Positions 41,596 through 50,289 are shown, counted from the stretch's first letter. The stretch is 64,000 nucleotides of DNA from Duganella sp. BuS-21 (GCA_041874725.1 CP097466.1:1116001-1180000); one strand, 5' to 3'. The notes: generated from the sequence alone by a model not told the origin. Numbers and translations: made by a program.

Positions 41596-41688
41596 CAAAA
41601 ACGCCAACCTGCATGGGTTGGCGTTCTTCTTGAAGCATTCTTGGTGGCCCGGGGCGGAATCGAACCACCGACACAAGGATTTTCAATC
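41596..41688. repeat. attachment-site repeat copy 2: truncated tRNA-Phe plus terminator
   Basis: Same orientation and content as the copies at 27726 and 42483: terminator hairpin and the 3' part of tRNA-Phe through the anticodon (CCA end at 41642), diverging after 41688. Slightly altered between hairpin and tRNA (TCTTGAAGCATTC for TCTAAAGTATTC). It is the junction between the large island and the mini-island. Confidence 0.85.
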
Positions 41689-41695
41689 ATCGTGC

Positions 41696-41881
41696 CTATT
41701 TTTGCGTCTGAAGATCCCGAGTTCCTGGTTTCAAGTGTTCGATAACGCCATCATGACTGACGACGATGGACGTGCCGGTGGCGTTGGCCAAATCACGTGC
41801 ACGCTGCGCAGCCCGTTGCATCGCGACCTTGGACAGACGCAGATCGCGATCGAAAGCTTGTTCGATGGGTTGCTTGTTCAT
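41696..41881 (-). CDS. small protein, putative antitoxin of zeta-like pair
   Basis: 61 residues (MNKQPIEQAFDRDLRLSK, then VAMQRAAQRARDLANATGTSIVVSHDGVIEHLKPG). Charged and helical in the first half, with a short beta-like second half. It overlaps the end of the zeta-like gene by 4 bp and reads in the same direction. Partners in this position are commonly antitoxins, but the sequence does not resemble epsilon antitoxin that I can recognise. Confidence 0.65.
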   Translation of the reverse strand: MNKQPIEQAFDRDLRLSKVAMQRAAQRARDLANATGTSIVVSHDGVIEHLKPGTRDLQTQK

Positions 41882-42402
41882 GGCCGTTCGCTCCAGTCGA
41901 TAAGTGCCGGGTCGGACCCGGCATTGTCATATAAGGCCCAGGCGTCCACGACGGGCGCATAGAGTCGTTCGAAATTGTTCATGCCTGCGGCGAAACGGCG
42001 TCGTATCACATCTTCAGGGATGTCGTGACCGCCTTGTTTGACCCTTTGGGCTACACGTGCGATCGCCTCGTCGGCGCTTGCCAATTGCAGAAAAATGAGC
42101 TTGACGCGATAGCCTGCATTTTGCCATTCCCTAATCAGGCGCAGATAGCCGCGACCAGAAAGCGTAGTCTCAAATGCGAAACTGGTGCGCGCGGCAAAGT
42201 GACGCGCCAATTCTTGCAGCATCAAGCGTCCGGCTTGAAGCGAGGCCGTTTCCGGTGCAAACGGTGCTATCCCCGCCGCGATCAGGTCGGCGTTGACGAA
42301 CACTGGGCAGGCCGCTTCACCCGGGAGAAACTCACGTGCGAACGTGGTCTTTCCGGCGCCGTTCGGGCCTGCGATGATAATGATGCGCGGCGCTTCTTCC
42401 AT
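41878..42402 (-). CDS. zeta toxin-like P-loop kinase
   Basis: 174 residues from the ATG at 42402 (MEEAPRIIIIAGPNGAGKTTF; GGAG 9 nt upstream). Walker A GPNGAGKT, VFVNADLIAAGIAPFAPE (substrate-binding aspartate region), TSFAFETTLSGRGYLRLI and a lid with ARVAQRVKQGGHDIPEDVIRRRF match the zeta toxin/AAA_33 group. Zeta toxins phosphorylate UDP-N-acetylglucosamine; other members are uncharacterised kinases. This protein is shorter than epsilon-zeta toxins and its partner differs, so it belongs to the chromosomal zeta-like TA type. Confidence 0.85.
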   Translation of the reverse strand: MEEAPRIIIIAGPNGAGKTTFAREFLPGEAACPVFVNADLIAAGIAPFAPETASLQAGRLMLQELARHFAARTSFAFETTLSGRGYLRLIREWQNAGYRVKLIFLQLASADEAIARVAQRVKQGGHDIPEDVIRRRFAAGMNNFERLYAPVVDAWALYDNAGSDPALIDWSERP

Positions 42403-42482
42403 GCTCAAGACTCCGTCGTCGGACAATGCTTGCTTTCACAACGATACTGGAAATAGACCGGTCATGCTGACTTTGTGCGCCA

Positions 42483-42577
42483 CAAACAAAAACGCCAACC
42501 TGCATGGGTTGGCGTTCTCTCTAAAGTATTCTTGGTGGCCCGGGGCGGAATCGAACCACCGACACAAGGATTTTCAA
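42483..42577. repeat. attachment-site repeat copy 3 (within intact tRNA-Phe)
   Basis: The parental copy: the tRNA-Phe terminator hairpin (42491-42516) plus the 3' half of the intact tRNA gene. Copies 1 and 2 duplicate this block, as expected when site-specific integration at the tRNA anticodon region duplicates the 3' end of the target. Confidence 0.85.
42491..42516 (-). terminator. tRNA-Phe terminator
   Basis: AACGCCAACC (42491-42500) pairs perfectly with GGTTGGCGTT (42507-42516) around a 6-nt loop. On the minus strand it is followed by TTTTTGTTTG. It ends 16 bp downstream of the tRNA 3' end. Confidence 0.85.
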
Positions 42578-42608
42578 TCCTCTGCTCTACCAACTGAGCT
42601 ACCAGGCC
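42533..42608 (-). tRNA. tRNA-Phe (anticodon GAA)
   Basis: 76 nt including an encoded CCA. The minus strand reads GGCCTGGTAGCTCAGTTGG (acceptor and D arm), anticodon stem-loop GAGGATTGAAAATCCTTG with GAA, then the T arm GGTTCGATTCC and the matching acceptor strand CCGGGCCACCA. Its 3' half is the target of island integration; two truncated copies lie to the left. Confidence 0.96.
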
Positions 42609-42731
42609 AAGGGCCGCAATTATAGCGACCACTTCCACAGTTTGGCAAGTCCCTGAATCCATTTTATTGACAGCAATATGGTCGAGGTATAAATTTGACC
42701 GATTGTGCAATCTCATCATAACAAGGACGAT

Positions 42732-44132
42732 ATGAAGAAGGCAACTTGGTTGTTGGCGGGACTGGCAGTGGCGGGCGCTGCGCACGGCGCGGAGTTGACG
42801 CCGGTGCAAAAGCAGATGCGGGCGATTTATCAGGAGTTGGTGGAGACCAATACCACCAACTCGGTCGGCTCCTGCACCGTGGCGGCGGAACGCATGGCCA
42901 AGCGCCTGAAAGCCGGCGGTTTCAAGGATAGCGAGCTGCAGATCATCGTGCCGCCCGGCGGTCCGAAAAAAGGCAACCTGGTCGCGCGCCTGAAGGGCGA
43001 CGGCAGCAAGAAGCCGCTGCTGTTGCTGGCCCATATCGATGTGGTCGAGGCCAATCGCGAGGACTGGGAGCGCGATCCGTTCAAGCTGGTCGAGGAAAAC
43101 GGCATGTTCTACGCGCGCGGCGCGTCCGACGACAAGGCCATGGCGGCGTCCTTCGTCAACAATATGCTCCTGTACAAGAAAGAAAAGCTGCCGCTCAAGC
43201 GCGACATCGTCATGGCGCTGACCTGTGACGAAGAGCTGGTGCCGTCCAAGTTCGATGGCGCCGAGTACCTGGTCAACCACCACCGCGCGCTGATCGATGC
43301 GCAAATCGTGTTGAACGAAGGCGGCGGCGGCCTGCTGGACAAGGATGGCAAGCCGGTGCGCCACGGCATCCAGGCCGGCGAGAAGATTTACCAGAGCTTC
43401 CAGCTGGAAGTGACCAATCCGGGCGGCCACAGCTCGGCGCCGCCGAAGGACAACGCGATCTACCAATTGTCCGAAGGCTTGTCGCGCCTGGGCCAGTTCT
43501 CGTTCCCGTTCAAGCTGTCGCCGGTGACGCGCGCGTTCTACGAGCGCATGTCCACGGTGGAAAAAGGCCAGGTGGCGGCGGACATGAAAGCGATCCTGCA
43601 AGATCCGCCGGACCAGGCCGCGCTCGATCGCTTGTACGCCGTGAGCCCGGTGCACAATTCCACCGTGCGCACCACGTGCGTGGCGACCAAGGTCGATGCT
43701 GGCCACGCCGACAACGCCTTGCCGCAACGCGCCCGCGCCACCGTCAATTGCCGCATCCTGCCGGGCGAGCCGATCGCCGAAGTGCAGGCGACCCTGCAGC
43801 GCGTGGTGGCCAACGACAAGATCAAGATTGCCCGCGTGGGCGACGGCGTGGACGGCGCGATGCCGCCGATGACGCCGGCGCTGCTCAAGGCGGTGGAGGA
43901 GATCAGCAACGATATGTGGCCCGGCGTGCCGGTGATTCCGACTATGTCGACCGGCGGCACCGATGGCCGCTTCCTGAACAACGCCGGCATCTGGACCTAC
44001 GGCATCAGCGGCATGTTCCATGGCCCTGAAGGCAGCGGCGCGCATGGCTTGAATGAGCACATCCGCGTGAAGTCACTGTACGACGGTCAGGAGTATCTGT
44101 ACCGCCTCGGCAAGCGCCTCGCCACCGAGTAA
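42732..44132 (+). CDS. secreted M20 family metallopeptidase
   Basis: 466 residues with a signal peptide (MKKATWLLAGLAVAGAAHG) and AAGGA before the ATG. The M20 dinuclear zinc site is recognisable: LLLLAHIDVVEANREDWERDPF, GRGASDDKAMAASFV (bridging aspartate), LTCDEELVPSKFDGAE (catalytic and zinc glutamates) and the late MSTGGTDGRFLNNAGI and EGSGAHGLNEHI histidine. The dimerisation domain includes GGHSSAPPKDNAI. It hydrolyses dipeptides or N-acylated amino acids, here in the periplasm. Transcribed away from the tRNA gene and convergent with the DUF3616 gene across 3 bp. Confidence 0.93.
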   Translation: MKKATWLLAGLAVAGAAHGAELTPVQKQMRAIYQELVETNTTNSVGSCTVAAERMAKRLKAGGFKDSELQIIVPPGGPKKGNLVARLKGDGSKKPLLLLAHIDVVEANREDWERDPFKLVEENGMFYARGASDDKAMAASFVNNMLLYKKEKLPLKRDIVMALTCDEELVPSKFDGAEYLVNHHRALIDAQIVLNEGGGGLLDKDGKPVRHGIQAGEKIYQSFQLEVTNPGGHSSAPPKDNAIYQLSEGLSRLGQFSFPFKLSPVTRAFYERMSTVEKGQVAADMKAILQDPPDQAALDRLYAVSPVHNSTVRTTCVATKVDAGHADNALPQRARATVNCRILPGEPIAEVQATLQRVVANDKIKIARVGDGVDGAMPPMTPALLKAVEEISNDMWPGVPVIPTMSTGGTDGRFLNNAGIWTYGISGMFHGPEGSGAHGLNEHIRVKSLYDGQEYLYRLGKRLATE

Positions 44133-44135
44133 GCC

Positions 44136-45110
44136 TCAGGGCTTGATGCTGATGGTGTAGCTGCGGAATTTCTTGCGGGCGGCCGGCGTTTTCTTGTCTT
44201 TGCAGAATTCGTCGCCGTCGTCGCTGAGCAGCGTGTAGCGTACACCGTCGGCCCGTGCGAACATCGCTTCCGGCCGCACGCCGGCAGGCAGGGTGAAGGC
44301 CAGTGCCTCGGGCGCGGCCGATGCCTGGCCCGACCAGGCGTAGAGCTTGAAGTCGCCGGCGCCGCCATTCGGCCCGGCTACGATCAGGTAGGCATTCAGC
44401 GCGGGTGCGTATTCGATGCTGCGGATGCCCTTGCCGCCCAGCTGCAGTGTGATCGGTGCGGCAAAGCGCGGCGCCGGCGCACGGCTGGTGAGCGTGGCCG
44501 GATTTTCCAGCGTCATGATGAGCGCCTTGCCGTCGATCAGCGGGCCGCGAAAGCCGATCAGCAGATGGCCGTCCGGCGACGCCGCCAGCGCCTCGATGCT
44601 CAGGCCGTTATCCTTTTCCGGCACTCTTTTCGATGCATCAAGCAGCGTGTTGCGGCCGATGCCGGGCACGGCGTTCATGGCCTCCAGCAGGCCGGTGTAG
44701 CGCCCCGCCCAAGTGACGGTGAGCCTGCCTTGCGCTTCGCCGAGGTCGGTGGCGAAGATCTGTCGCCGCTTGGGCCGCGCCTCGCCGTCGGCGTTGGTGC
44801 CGTGCGAGCCAATCCAGTAGACGCGCTGGCCGATCTGCGCCGCGCCTTCGATATCGACTTCCCATTTTTCCTTCTGGCCGGCCAGTTGCAGCATGGCCGA
44901 CAGGTCGTAGCGTTCCAGCTCGGCGCCGGAGCGCTCGCTGTCGTACAGGCGCAGGATGTTGTCTTCGTCGTCGGCCACCAAAAAGCGGTTGGCGCCGACG
45001 GCGACGGCGGCCGAAGCGTTGCAGATGCCGGCGTGCTCCAGCGGCGCGGCATCGGCCAGCAGGGTGGCGCACATCAGCGAGGCGCCGGCGATGCCGCGTG
45101 GGCCGGTCAT
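44136..45110 (-). CDS. secreted DUF3616 protein
   Basis: 324 residues from ATG 45110, which overlaps the amylase stop by 4 bp. Signal-like N-terminus (TGPRGIAGASLMCATLLADAAP). The body looks like a single beta-propeller: FLVADDEDNILRLYD, DIEGAAQIGQRVYWIGSHGTNADGE, LSIEALAASPDGHLLIGFRGP and EGIRSIEYAPALNAYLIVAGP-like blades, matching DUF3616. Biochemical function unknown. Last gene of an S9 peptidase/amylase/DUF3616 operon whose overlaps of 4 bp indicate translational coupling. Confidence 0.85.
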   Translation of the reverse strand: MTGPRGIAGASLMCATLLADAAPLEHAGICNASAAVAVGANRFLVADDEDNILRLYDSERSGAELERYDLSAMLQLAGQKEKWEVDIEGAAQIGQRVYWIGSHGTNADGEARPKRRQIFATDLGEAQGRLTVTWAGRYTGLLEAMNAVPGIGRNTLLDASKRVPEKDNGLSIEALAASPDGHLLIGFRGPLIDGKALIMTLENPATLTSRAPAPRFAAPITLQLGGKGIRSIEYAPALNAYLIVAGPNGGAGDFKLYAWSGQASAAPEALAFTLPAGVRPEAMFARADGVRYTLLSDDGDEFCKDKKTPAARKKFRSYTISIKP

Positions 45111-46423
45111 GGCGTGGGCGTGGGCGTGGGCGTGGTCGGCACCACAATGCGCCAGCGCCATGGCTTGAGGTAGGCCTGGCCTTCGTCGCCGGCCAGTTTG
45201 TATTTCTGCAGCTGGCCGGTGGGGTTGACGATGACGCGCACATGGTCCGCGCCTTGCTGGCGCTTGAAGGCGAACAGCTGTTCGTTGCCCACGTCCAGCA
45301 ATTGCGCCGCGCCGCCGGCCGTGCCGTTCGACAGCGCCGGATGCTGCTTCTTCAGCGCGTTCAGGCCGGCGTAGAAGCCCACCAGTTCCTCGTTGCTCCA
45401 GTCGATGGGATCTTTCTCGAAGAAGGCCAGCTTCTTATCCAGCTTGGCTTCCTGGCCGTTGTAGATCAGCGGGATGCCGGGCAGGGTGTAGCTCAGCACC
45501 GCCATGGCGCCGCGCGCCGGGCCGTACAGTTCATTGTCCGTGCCCTCCCAAGAGTTGATGTCGTGGTTGCTGGTGAATTGCAGGCGGTAGGCGTCGCGCG
45601 GGTAGGTCTTGGCGGGGCTGCTGACATAGGCGCGCAGTTCGGCGGCGCCGGCCTGGCCCTTGCCGATTTTCTTCATGATGCCGTTCAGCGTCCAGTCGTA
45701 GCTGGCGTCGAAGGCCTTGTCGTGCAGGTCGGCGGCGTCCGCTTCGGCCAGCATGAACACCGGCTTGATCTTGTCCAGCTGGATGCGCGCCTGGTTCCAG
45801 AATTCGGTTGGCACCATGCTGGCGGCATCGGCGCGGAAGCCGTCCACGCCCACGTCCTTGACCCAGAACGCCATCGCCGCCGTCATGGCCGGCCACAGGT
45901 CCTTGTTGCCGTAATCGAGGCCGATGACGTCGGCCCACTCCTCGGTTTCGCCGGCGCCGTTCTTGAAGCTGACGGCGGCGATTTCACCCTTGTCGTTTTT
46001 CTTGTACCAGTCCGGATGCTGCTCGGCCCATGGATGGTCCCAGGCCGTGTGGTTGCCGACCCAGTCGAGGATCACGTGCATGCCCAGCGCGTGCGCCTGC
46101 TTGACCAGCTTGCGCACGTCGTCGAGGTTGCCGAATTCCGGATTGACGGCGTTGTAGTCCTTCACCGCGTAATAGCTGCCCAGCGTGCCTTTCATGTTCT
46201 TCTGGCCGATCGGGTGGATCGGCATCAGCCAGATGATGTCCACACCCATGGCCTTGAGGCGCGGCAGGCCGGCGCTGAAAGCGTTCAGCGTGCCTTCCTT
46301 GCTGTACTGGCGCAGGTTGACTTCATACACATTGGAACTGCGCGACCAGGCCGGGTGTTTCGGTTCGGCGTGGGCGGCGGTGAACAAGGTCGCCAGTATC
46401 AGCGAGGCGGCAAGCTTTTTCAT
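45107..46423 (-). CDS. secreted alpha-amylase, GH13
   Basis: 438 residues, signal peptide 1-19. GH13 regions: DWVGNHT (120-126), GFRADAAS with nucleophile D199, MLAEADA with acid/base E228 and FTSNHD with D288. It should cleave alpha-1,4-glucans outside the cytoplasm. The C-terminus ends in a PTTPTPTPTP tail encoded by four GGCGTG hexamers (read on the plus strand) that also overlap the start of the next gene; changes in copy number would be in frame. Overlaps its upstream S9 peptidase neighbour by 4 bp. Confidence 0.93.
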   Translation of the reverse strand: MKKLAASLILATLFTAAHAEPKHPAWSRSSNVYEVNLRQYSKEGTLNAFSAGLPRLKAMGVDIIWLMPIHPIGQKNMKGTLGSYYAVKDYNAVNPEFGNLDDVRKLVKQAHALGMHVILDWVGNHTAWDHPWAEQHPDWYKKNDKGEIAAVSFKNGAGETEEWADVIGLDYGNKDLWPAMTAAMAFWVKDVGVDGFRADAASMVPTEFWNQARIQLDKIKPVFMLAEADAADLHDKAFDASYDWTLNGIMKKIGKGQAGAAELRAYVSSPAKTYPRDAYRLQFTSNHDINSWEGTDNELYGPARGAMAVLSYTLPGIPLIYNGQEAKLDKKLAFFEKDPIDWSNEELVGFYAGLNALKKQHPALSNGTAGGAAQLLDVGNEQLFAFKRQQGADHVRVIVNPTGQLQKYKLAGDEGQAYLKPWRWRIVVPTTPTPTPTP

Positions 46424-48798
46424 AACTCTCCTGTTGATTGTTTCAGGGTGCGTTCAAACAGCTGGTAGATGCGGCGGTATTCGTCGTACCACGCTTCCGG
46501 ATGGACGAAGCCGTGGCGCTCCAGCGGATACGAGGCCAGTTCCCAGTTGTCCTTCTTCAGTTCGATGAAGCGCTGAGCCATGCGCACCGAATCCTGGTAG
46601 AACACGTTATCGTCGATCATGCCATGGGCGATCAGGATATGGCCTTTCAGTTTGTCGGCGTACTCGATCGGCGACGATACCTTGTAGGCTTGCGGGTCCA
46701 GTTCCGGCGAGTTCAGGATGTTGGCGGTGTACTCGTGGTTGTAGGTGGTCCAGTCGGTGACGGGACGCAGCGCCGCGCCGGCCTTGAACTGTTCCGGTGC
46801 ACGCAGCAGCGCCATGAAGGTCATGAAGCCGCCGTAGCTGCCGCCGTAGATGCCGACATTCTTGGCGTCGCCCTGGTGATTGGCGACCATCCAGTTCAGG
46901 CCGTCGATGTAGTCTTCCAGTTCCGGGTGGCCCATCTGGCGGTAGATGGCGGTGCGCCAGTTGCGGCCGTAGCCCAGCGAGGCGCGGTAGTCCATGTCCA
47001 GCACGATGTAGCCTTTTTCCACCAGCAGGTTGTGGAACATCTGTTCGCGGAAATAGACCGGATAGCGCTTGGTGACGTTTTGCAGGTAGCCGGCGCCGTG
47101 CACGAACATCACGACCGGATATTTCTTGCCCGGTTCCAGCGTGGCGGGACGGTATAGCTTGGCCCAGACCGGATCGGCGCCGTGGGTCGATGGCACGGCG
47201 ACGAGCTCCGGCTGGACCCACTCGCGCGCCTTGAACTCGGCGCTGCGGGTGTCGGTCAGGTGGGTGACGGCGCCGCCGGTGCTGGCGACGGTGCCGATCT
47301 GCGTTGGCAGGTAGGCGGTGGAGTAGCGCACCAGCAGCTTGCGGCCGTCCGGCGACAGCGAGAAGCTTTCCACGCCGCCCAGGGAGGTCAGCTCTTTCAG
47401 CGCGCCGTCCCTGGTGTTGGTGGAGCAGACTTCATAGGTGCCCGGCAGTTTCGGGTTGCACATGAAGTAGGCGGTCTGGCCGTCGCCCGACCAGGTGACG
47501 TTCGATTCTTCCCACTTGCCCGAGGTCAGCGCGCGCGCTTTGCCGTCGGCGGTTTGCAGGTACAGGTGCGCGTAGCCGCTTTCTTCCGATTCGAACCACA
47601 GCGTGCTGTTGTCCGGCTGCCAGCCGAAGTCGTTGCCACGGTTGTTGACCCAGGCAGCGTCGCTCAGGCGGTGCAGCGGCTTGAGTTTGGCGGCGCCCAG
47701 GTCGACGCTGGCGATCCAGCGGTCCTTGTTGTCGATGGCTTGCGCCATCACGGCCACGCGGGCGCCGTTGGCGCTCCAGCGGATCGATTCTTCGCGGCCT
47801 TCAAAGCGCACGGCGCGGTTGCCTTTCAGGGCGTCGAGCTTTTGCGCGGCGCGCATCTCGGCCAGCGGATCGGTCTTGATGCCGGGCAGGTCGTCCAGCG
47901 ACAGCTCGGTGACTTTGCGGGTGGCGACTTCGATCAGTTTCAATTGCTGCTGCAGCGGGCCGGCTTCGCTCACGCGCTTGCGCTCATCGTCGGTTTCTTC
48001 GTAGCCCGATTCGGTGACGTACTTCGGCATCTTGCCGACGCGGCGCTTGTCGCCGTCCTTGACGGCGGTGACCACCAGCAGGTAGCGGCCGTCCGGCGAC
48101 AGCGAGCTGGTTTCGATGCTGACTTTGTCGCCCAGGTAGACCGGCTGCGGCGCGCGGGTGGTGTCGGCGGCGCGTTCGGCGTTGCGCTGGTCGCGGGTTT
48201 CATCCTTTTCCTGCTTGAGGCGCGCCAGCGTGGACATCAGGCGCAGCTGCATGTCGCGGCGGAAGTCGGCGTCCGGCGCGGCGTCCGGATCCTTGGCGGT
48301 ACGCAGCAGGGCCACCGGCGACACCAGGCGCTCGCTGCGGCTCCAGCTGAACCAGTCGCTGCCCGAGCGGAACTGCACGTGGTTGCCGTCGGCCGCATAT
48401 TGCGGGTCGGAGGCCGGAGTGGTGCCGCGCACGATTTGCGTCAGGGCGCCGGTCTTCAGGTCGCGCTCGAACAGGTCGCCGTTGCGCAGCACGATGGCGC
48501 GCGTGCGTTCGCGGTTGTAGACCAGCTCCGCGCTATCGAGGTTGGCCAGTTGTTTTTCTTCGACCCGCCTGGCGGCGGCGCCGGCGATTTGCCAGGTGTC
48601 GCGCACTGCGGAACCGCTGCGTTTTTGCTTGAAGTAGACCTGACGGCTATCCCAGCCCCACCAGGCGGATTCCACCGGGTTGCCGATCCAGTCGGGATTG
48701 GCCATGGCCTGGTCGAGGGTGATGGGCGTTGGCGCTGACGTGGCAGCCGTGGCGCTGGCCGCGACGGCGGCGGCAAGGAGAGGCAATACAAAACGCAT
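46420..48798 (-). CDS. secreted S9 family peptidase (dipeptidyl-peptidase IV-like)
   Basis: 792 residues with signal peptide 1-18. An N-terminal eight-bladed propeller region with repeated SPDGR motifs (LSPDGRYLLVVTAV, LSPDGRKLLVRYS), then an alpha/beta hydrolase domain: nucleophile in YGGSYGGFMTFMAL, aspartate in HGMIDDNVFY and histidine in LERHGFVHPEAW. It removes dipeptides or cleaves oligopeptides in the periplasm. First gene of the operon with amylase and DUF3616. The 87-bp gap to the MFS gene upstream on the same strand leaves room for a promoter. Confidence 0.92.
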   Translation of the reverse strand: MRFVLPLLAAAVAASATAATSAPTPITLDQAMANPDWIGNPVESAWWGWDSRQVYFKQKRSGSAVRDTWQIAGAAARRVEEKQLANLDSAELVYNRERTRAIVLRNGDLFERDLKTGALTQIVRGTTPASDPQYAADGNHVQFRSGSDWFSWSRSERLVSPVALLRTAKDPDAAPDADFRRDMQLRLMSTLARLKQEKDETRDQRNAERAADTTRAPQPVYLGDKVSIETSSLSPDGRYLLVVTAVKDGDKRRVGKMPKYVTESGYEETDDERKRVSEAGPLQQQLKLIEVATRKVTELSLDDLPGIKTDPLAEMRAAQKLDALKGNRAVRFEGREESIRWSANGARVAVMAQAIDNKDRWIASVDLGAAKLKPLHRLSDAAWVNNRGNDFGWQPDNSTLWFESEESGYAHLYLQTADGKARALTSGKWEESNVTWSGDGQTAYFMCNPKLPGTYEVCSTNTRDGALKELTSLGGVESFSLSPDGRKLLVRYSTAYLPTQIGTVASTGGAVTHLTDTRSAEFKAREWVQPELVAVPSTHGADPVWAKLYRPATLEPGKKYPVVMFVHGAGYLQNVTKRYPVYFREQMFHNLLVEKGYIVLDMDYRASLGYGRNWRTAIYRQMGHPELEDYIDGLNWMVANHQGDAKNVGIYGGSYGGFMTFMALLRAPEQFKAGAALRPVTDWTTYNHEYTANILNSPELDPQAYKVSSPIEYADKLKGHILIAHGMIDDNVFYQDSVRMAQRFIELKKDNWELASYPLERHGFVHPEAWYDEYRRIYQLFERTLKQSTGEL

Positions 48799-48885
48799 CG
48801 GTAGGTTCGCTTGTAGGTTGGGTGAACTGGGGCGCCGGATCGCGGCGTGTCCCAGATTCTAGCCCAACCGTTAGTTGCGGACCAC

Positions 48886-50289
48886 CTAGTTACGCGCCAT
48901 CTTGTCGGATTGGCCATGGCCGGCATCGGGGCCGCCACGGCGCGGCGCCAGCTTGAGCGCCCACAGCAGGATGGCGCCGGCCGCCAGCGACAGCACGGTC
49001 AGCGCGGCCAGCATGCCGGCGCTGCCGCCCCATTGCAGCATGCGCTCGCTGAAGGCCGGCGCGGCGGCGCCGCCCAGCAGGCCGATGCTGGTCACCAGCG
49101 CGATGCCGGTGGCGGCGCGGCGGCGGTCGAGCATGCCGGTCAGGATCGCGAACAGCAGCGGCAGGGCGGCGGCCATGCCCAGCGTTGCCAGCGTCAGGCC
49201 GGTCAGCGACCAGGCCAGCAGGTCGTCGGCGGCCATGGCCAGCGCCAGGCCGCCGGCGGTCAGCACCATGCTGGCGATGAAGTGGCCGCGCCGTTCGCGG
49301 CGGCGGTCGGAGTCGTAGCAGATCAGGACCATGCCGATGGCGCCGACCAGGTTGGGAATGGCGGTCAGCAGGCCCGGCTCCAGGTGCTGGCCCGCGCCCC
49401 AGTGCTGCATCAGCTGCGGCGCGCGGTGCGCCAGCGCGTAGCCGGCGCCGGTCAGCAACAGGGTTGCCACGGCCAGCAGGGCGAAGGACGGCTGGCGCAG
49501 CAGCGACCAGATGGTGGACAGCGGCGAGGGCGGCGCGTGTTCTTGCTTGTCCTCGTCCGCCGGCGCGCCGGCGGGGCGCAGCGCGTCTTCGTCGCGTTCG
49601 AGGTCCTGTTCGACCATCTGCTGTTCAAAGGACGACAGCCAGCGCGCGTCGTCCGGCTTGTCGTCGAGGTAAAACCCGGCGAACACGCCGAGCAGCACGG
49701 CGGGCAGGCCTTGCGTCACCAGCATCCATTGCCAGCCATCGAGCACGCCGTATTCGCGCAGGTGGCGCAGCGTGGCGCCGCACAGCGGGCCGGCCAGCAC
49801 GCCCGCCAACAACACGGCGGAGGCGAAGACGGCGAATACGCGCGCGCGCCGCGCGGCCGGATACCACCAGGTCAGGTAGAGAATCACGCCGGGGAAGAAG
49901 CCGGCCTCGAACACGCCGAGCAGGAAGCGCAGCACGTAGAATTCCAGCGGCTCGCGCACGAAGGCGCAGGCGGCGCTGGTTGCGCCCCAGCCCAGCATGA
50001 TGCGCAGCAGGGTTTTGCGCGCGCCGATTTTTTCAAGCAGCAGATTGGCGGGGAGTGCGCACAGGCAGTAGCCGATGAAGAAGACGGCCGCGCCGATGAC
50101 GTAAATATGTTCGCTGAAATCGAGGCTGGCGCCCATCTGCAGCTTGGCGTAGCCGACGTTGACGCGGTCCAGATAAGCGGCCGCGTAGCACAGCATCAGC
50201 AGCGGCAGCAAGCGCCAGCTGATTTTGCGATAGATGGCGTCCATGCCGGCGGCGCCACGGAGATGCAATATCCTGGCGCCGTGGTTCAT
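48886..50289 (-). CDS. MFS transporter, ACS (anion:cation symporter) family
   Basis: 467 residues with about 12 hydrophobic helices in two six-helix halves split by a charged loop (DKPDDARWLSSFEQQMVEQDLERDEDALRP). The N-terminal half has the ACS-type signature LLPLLMLCYAAAYLDRVNVGYAKLQM and FFIGYCLCALPANLLLEKIGARKTL, with the MFS G-x3-R-K motif. Family members import organic anions such as sugar acids or aromatic acids; the substrate is not identifiable. Divergent from the M20 peptidase at 50484. Confidence 0.87.
   Translation of the reverse strand: MNHGARILHLRGAAGMDAIYRKISWRLLPLLMLCYAAAYLDRVNVGYAKLQMGASLDFSEHIYVIGAAVFFIGYCLCALPANLLLEKIGARKTLLRIMLGWGATSAACAFVREPLEFYVLRFLLGVFEAGFFPGVILYLTWWYPAARRARVFAVFASAVLLAGVLAGPLCGATLRHLREYGVLDGWQWMLVTQGLPAVLLGVFAGFYLDDKPDDARWLSSFEQQMVEQDLERDEDALRPAGAPADEDKQEHAPPSPLSTIWSLLRQPSFALLAVATLLLTGAGYALAHRAPQLMQHWGAGQHLEPGLLTAIPNLVGAIGMVLICYDSDRRRERRGHFIASMVLTAGGLALAMAADDLLAWSLTGLTLATLGMAAALPLLFAILTGMLDRRRAATGIALVTSIGLLGGAAAPAFSERMLQWGGSAGMLAALTVLSLAAGAILLWALKLAPRRGGPDAGHGQSDKMARN

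Larger units (their letters stand above)
27821..41688. mobile_element. genomic island at tRNA-Phe, integrase missing
   Basis: About 13.9 kb between repeat copy 1 and copy 2 of the tRNA-Phe 3' half. Contents: arsenic resistance operon, IS21-family element split by an IS66-family element, truncated DUF927 gene, nuclease-like gene, IS30-family element, and a ParA-like/HEPN gene pair. No tyrosine or serine integrase is visible, so it is probably immobile now. Both the IS21 end inside DUF927 and the lack of a target duplication there suggest a deletion that could have removed the integrase. Confidence 0.75.
41689..42577. mobile_element. 0.9-kb mini-island with zeta-type toxin pair
   Basis: The DNA between attachment-repeat copies 2 and 3 is about 0.9 kb and carries only two overlapping minus-strand genes, a small putative antitoxin and a zeta-like kinase. 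It is either the stub of a second island inserted at the same tRNA or a small passenger. No recombinase. Confidence 0.6.

Noticed and set aside
41642..41688. Second and third functional tRNA-Phe genes (also 27776-27820).
   Set aside because: Only the 3' half is present in each; the acceptor 5' strand and D arm are missing, so no tRNA can fold.
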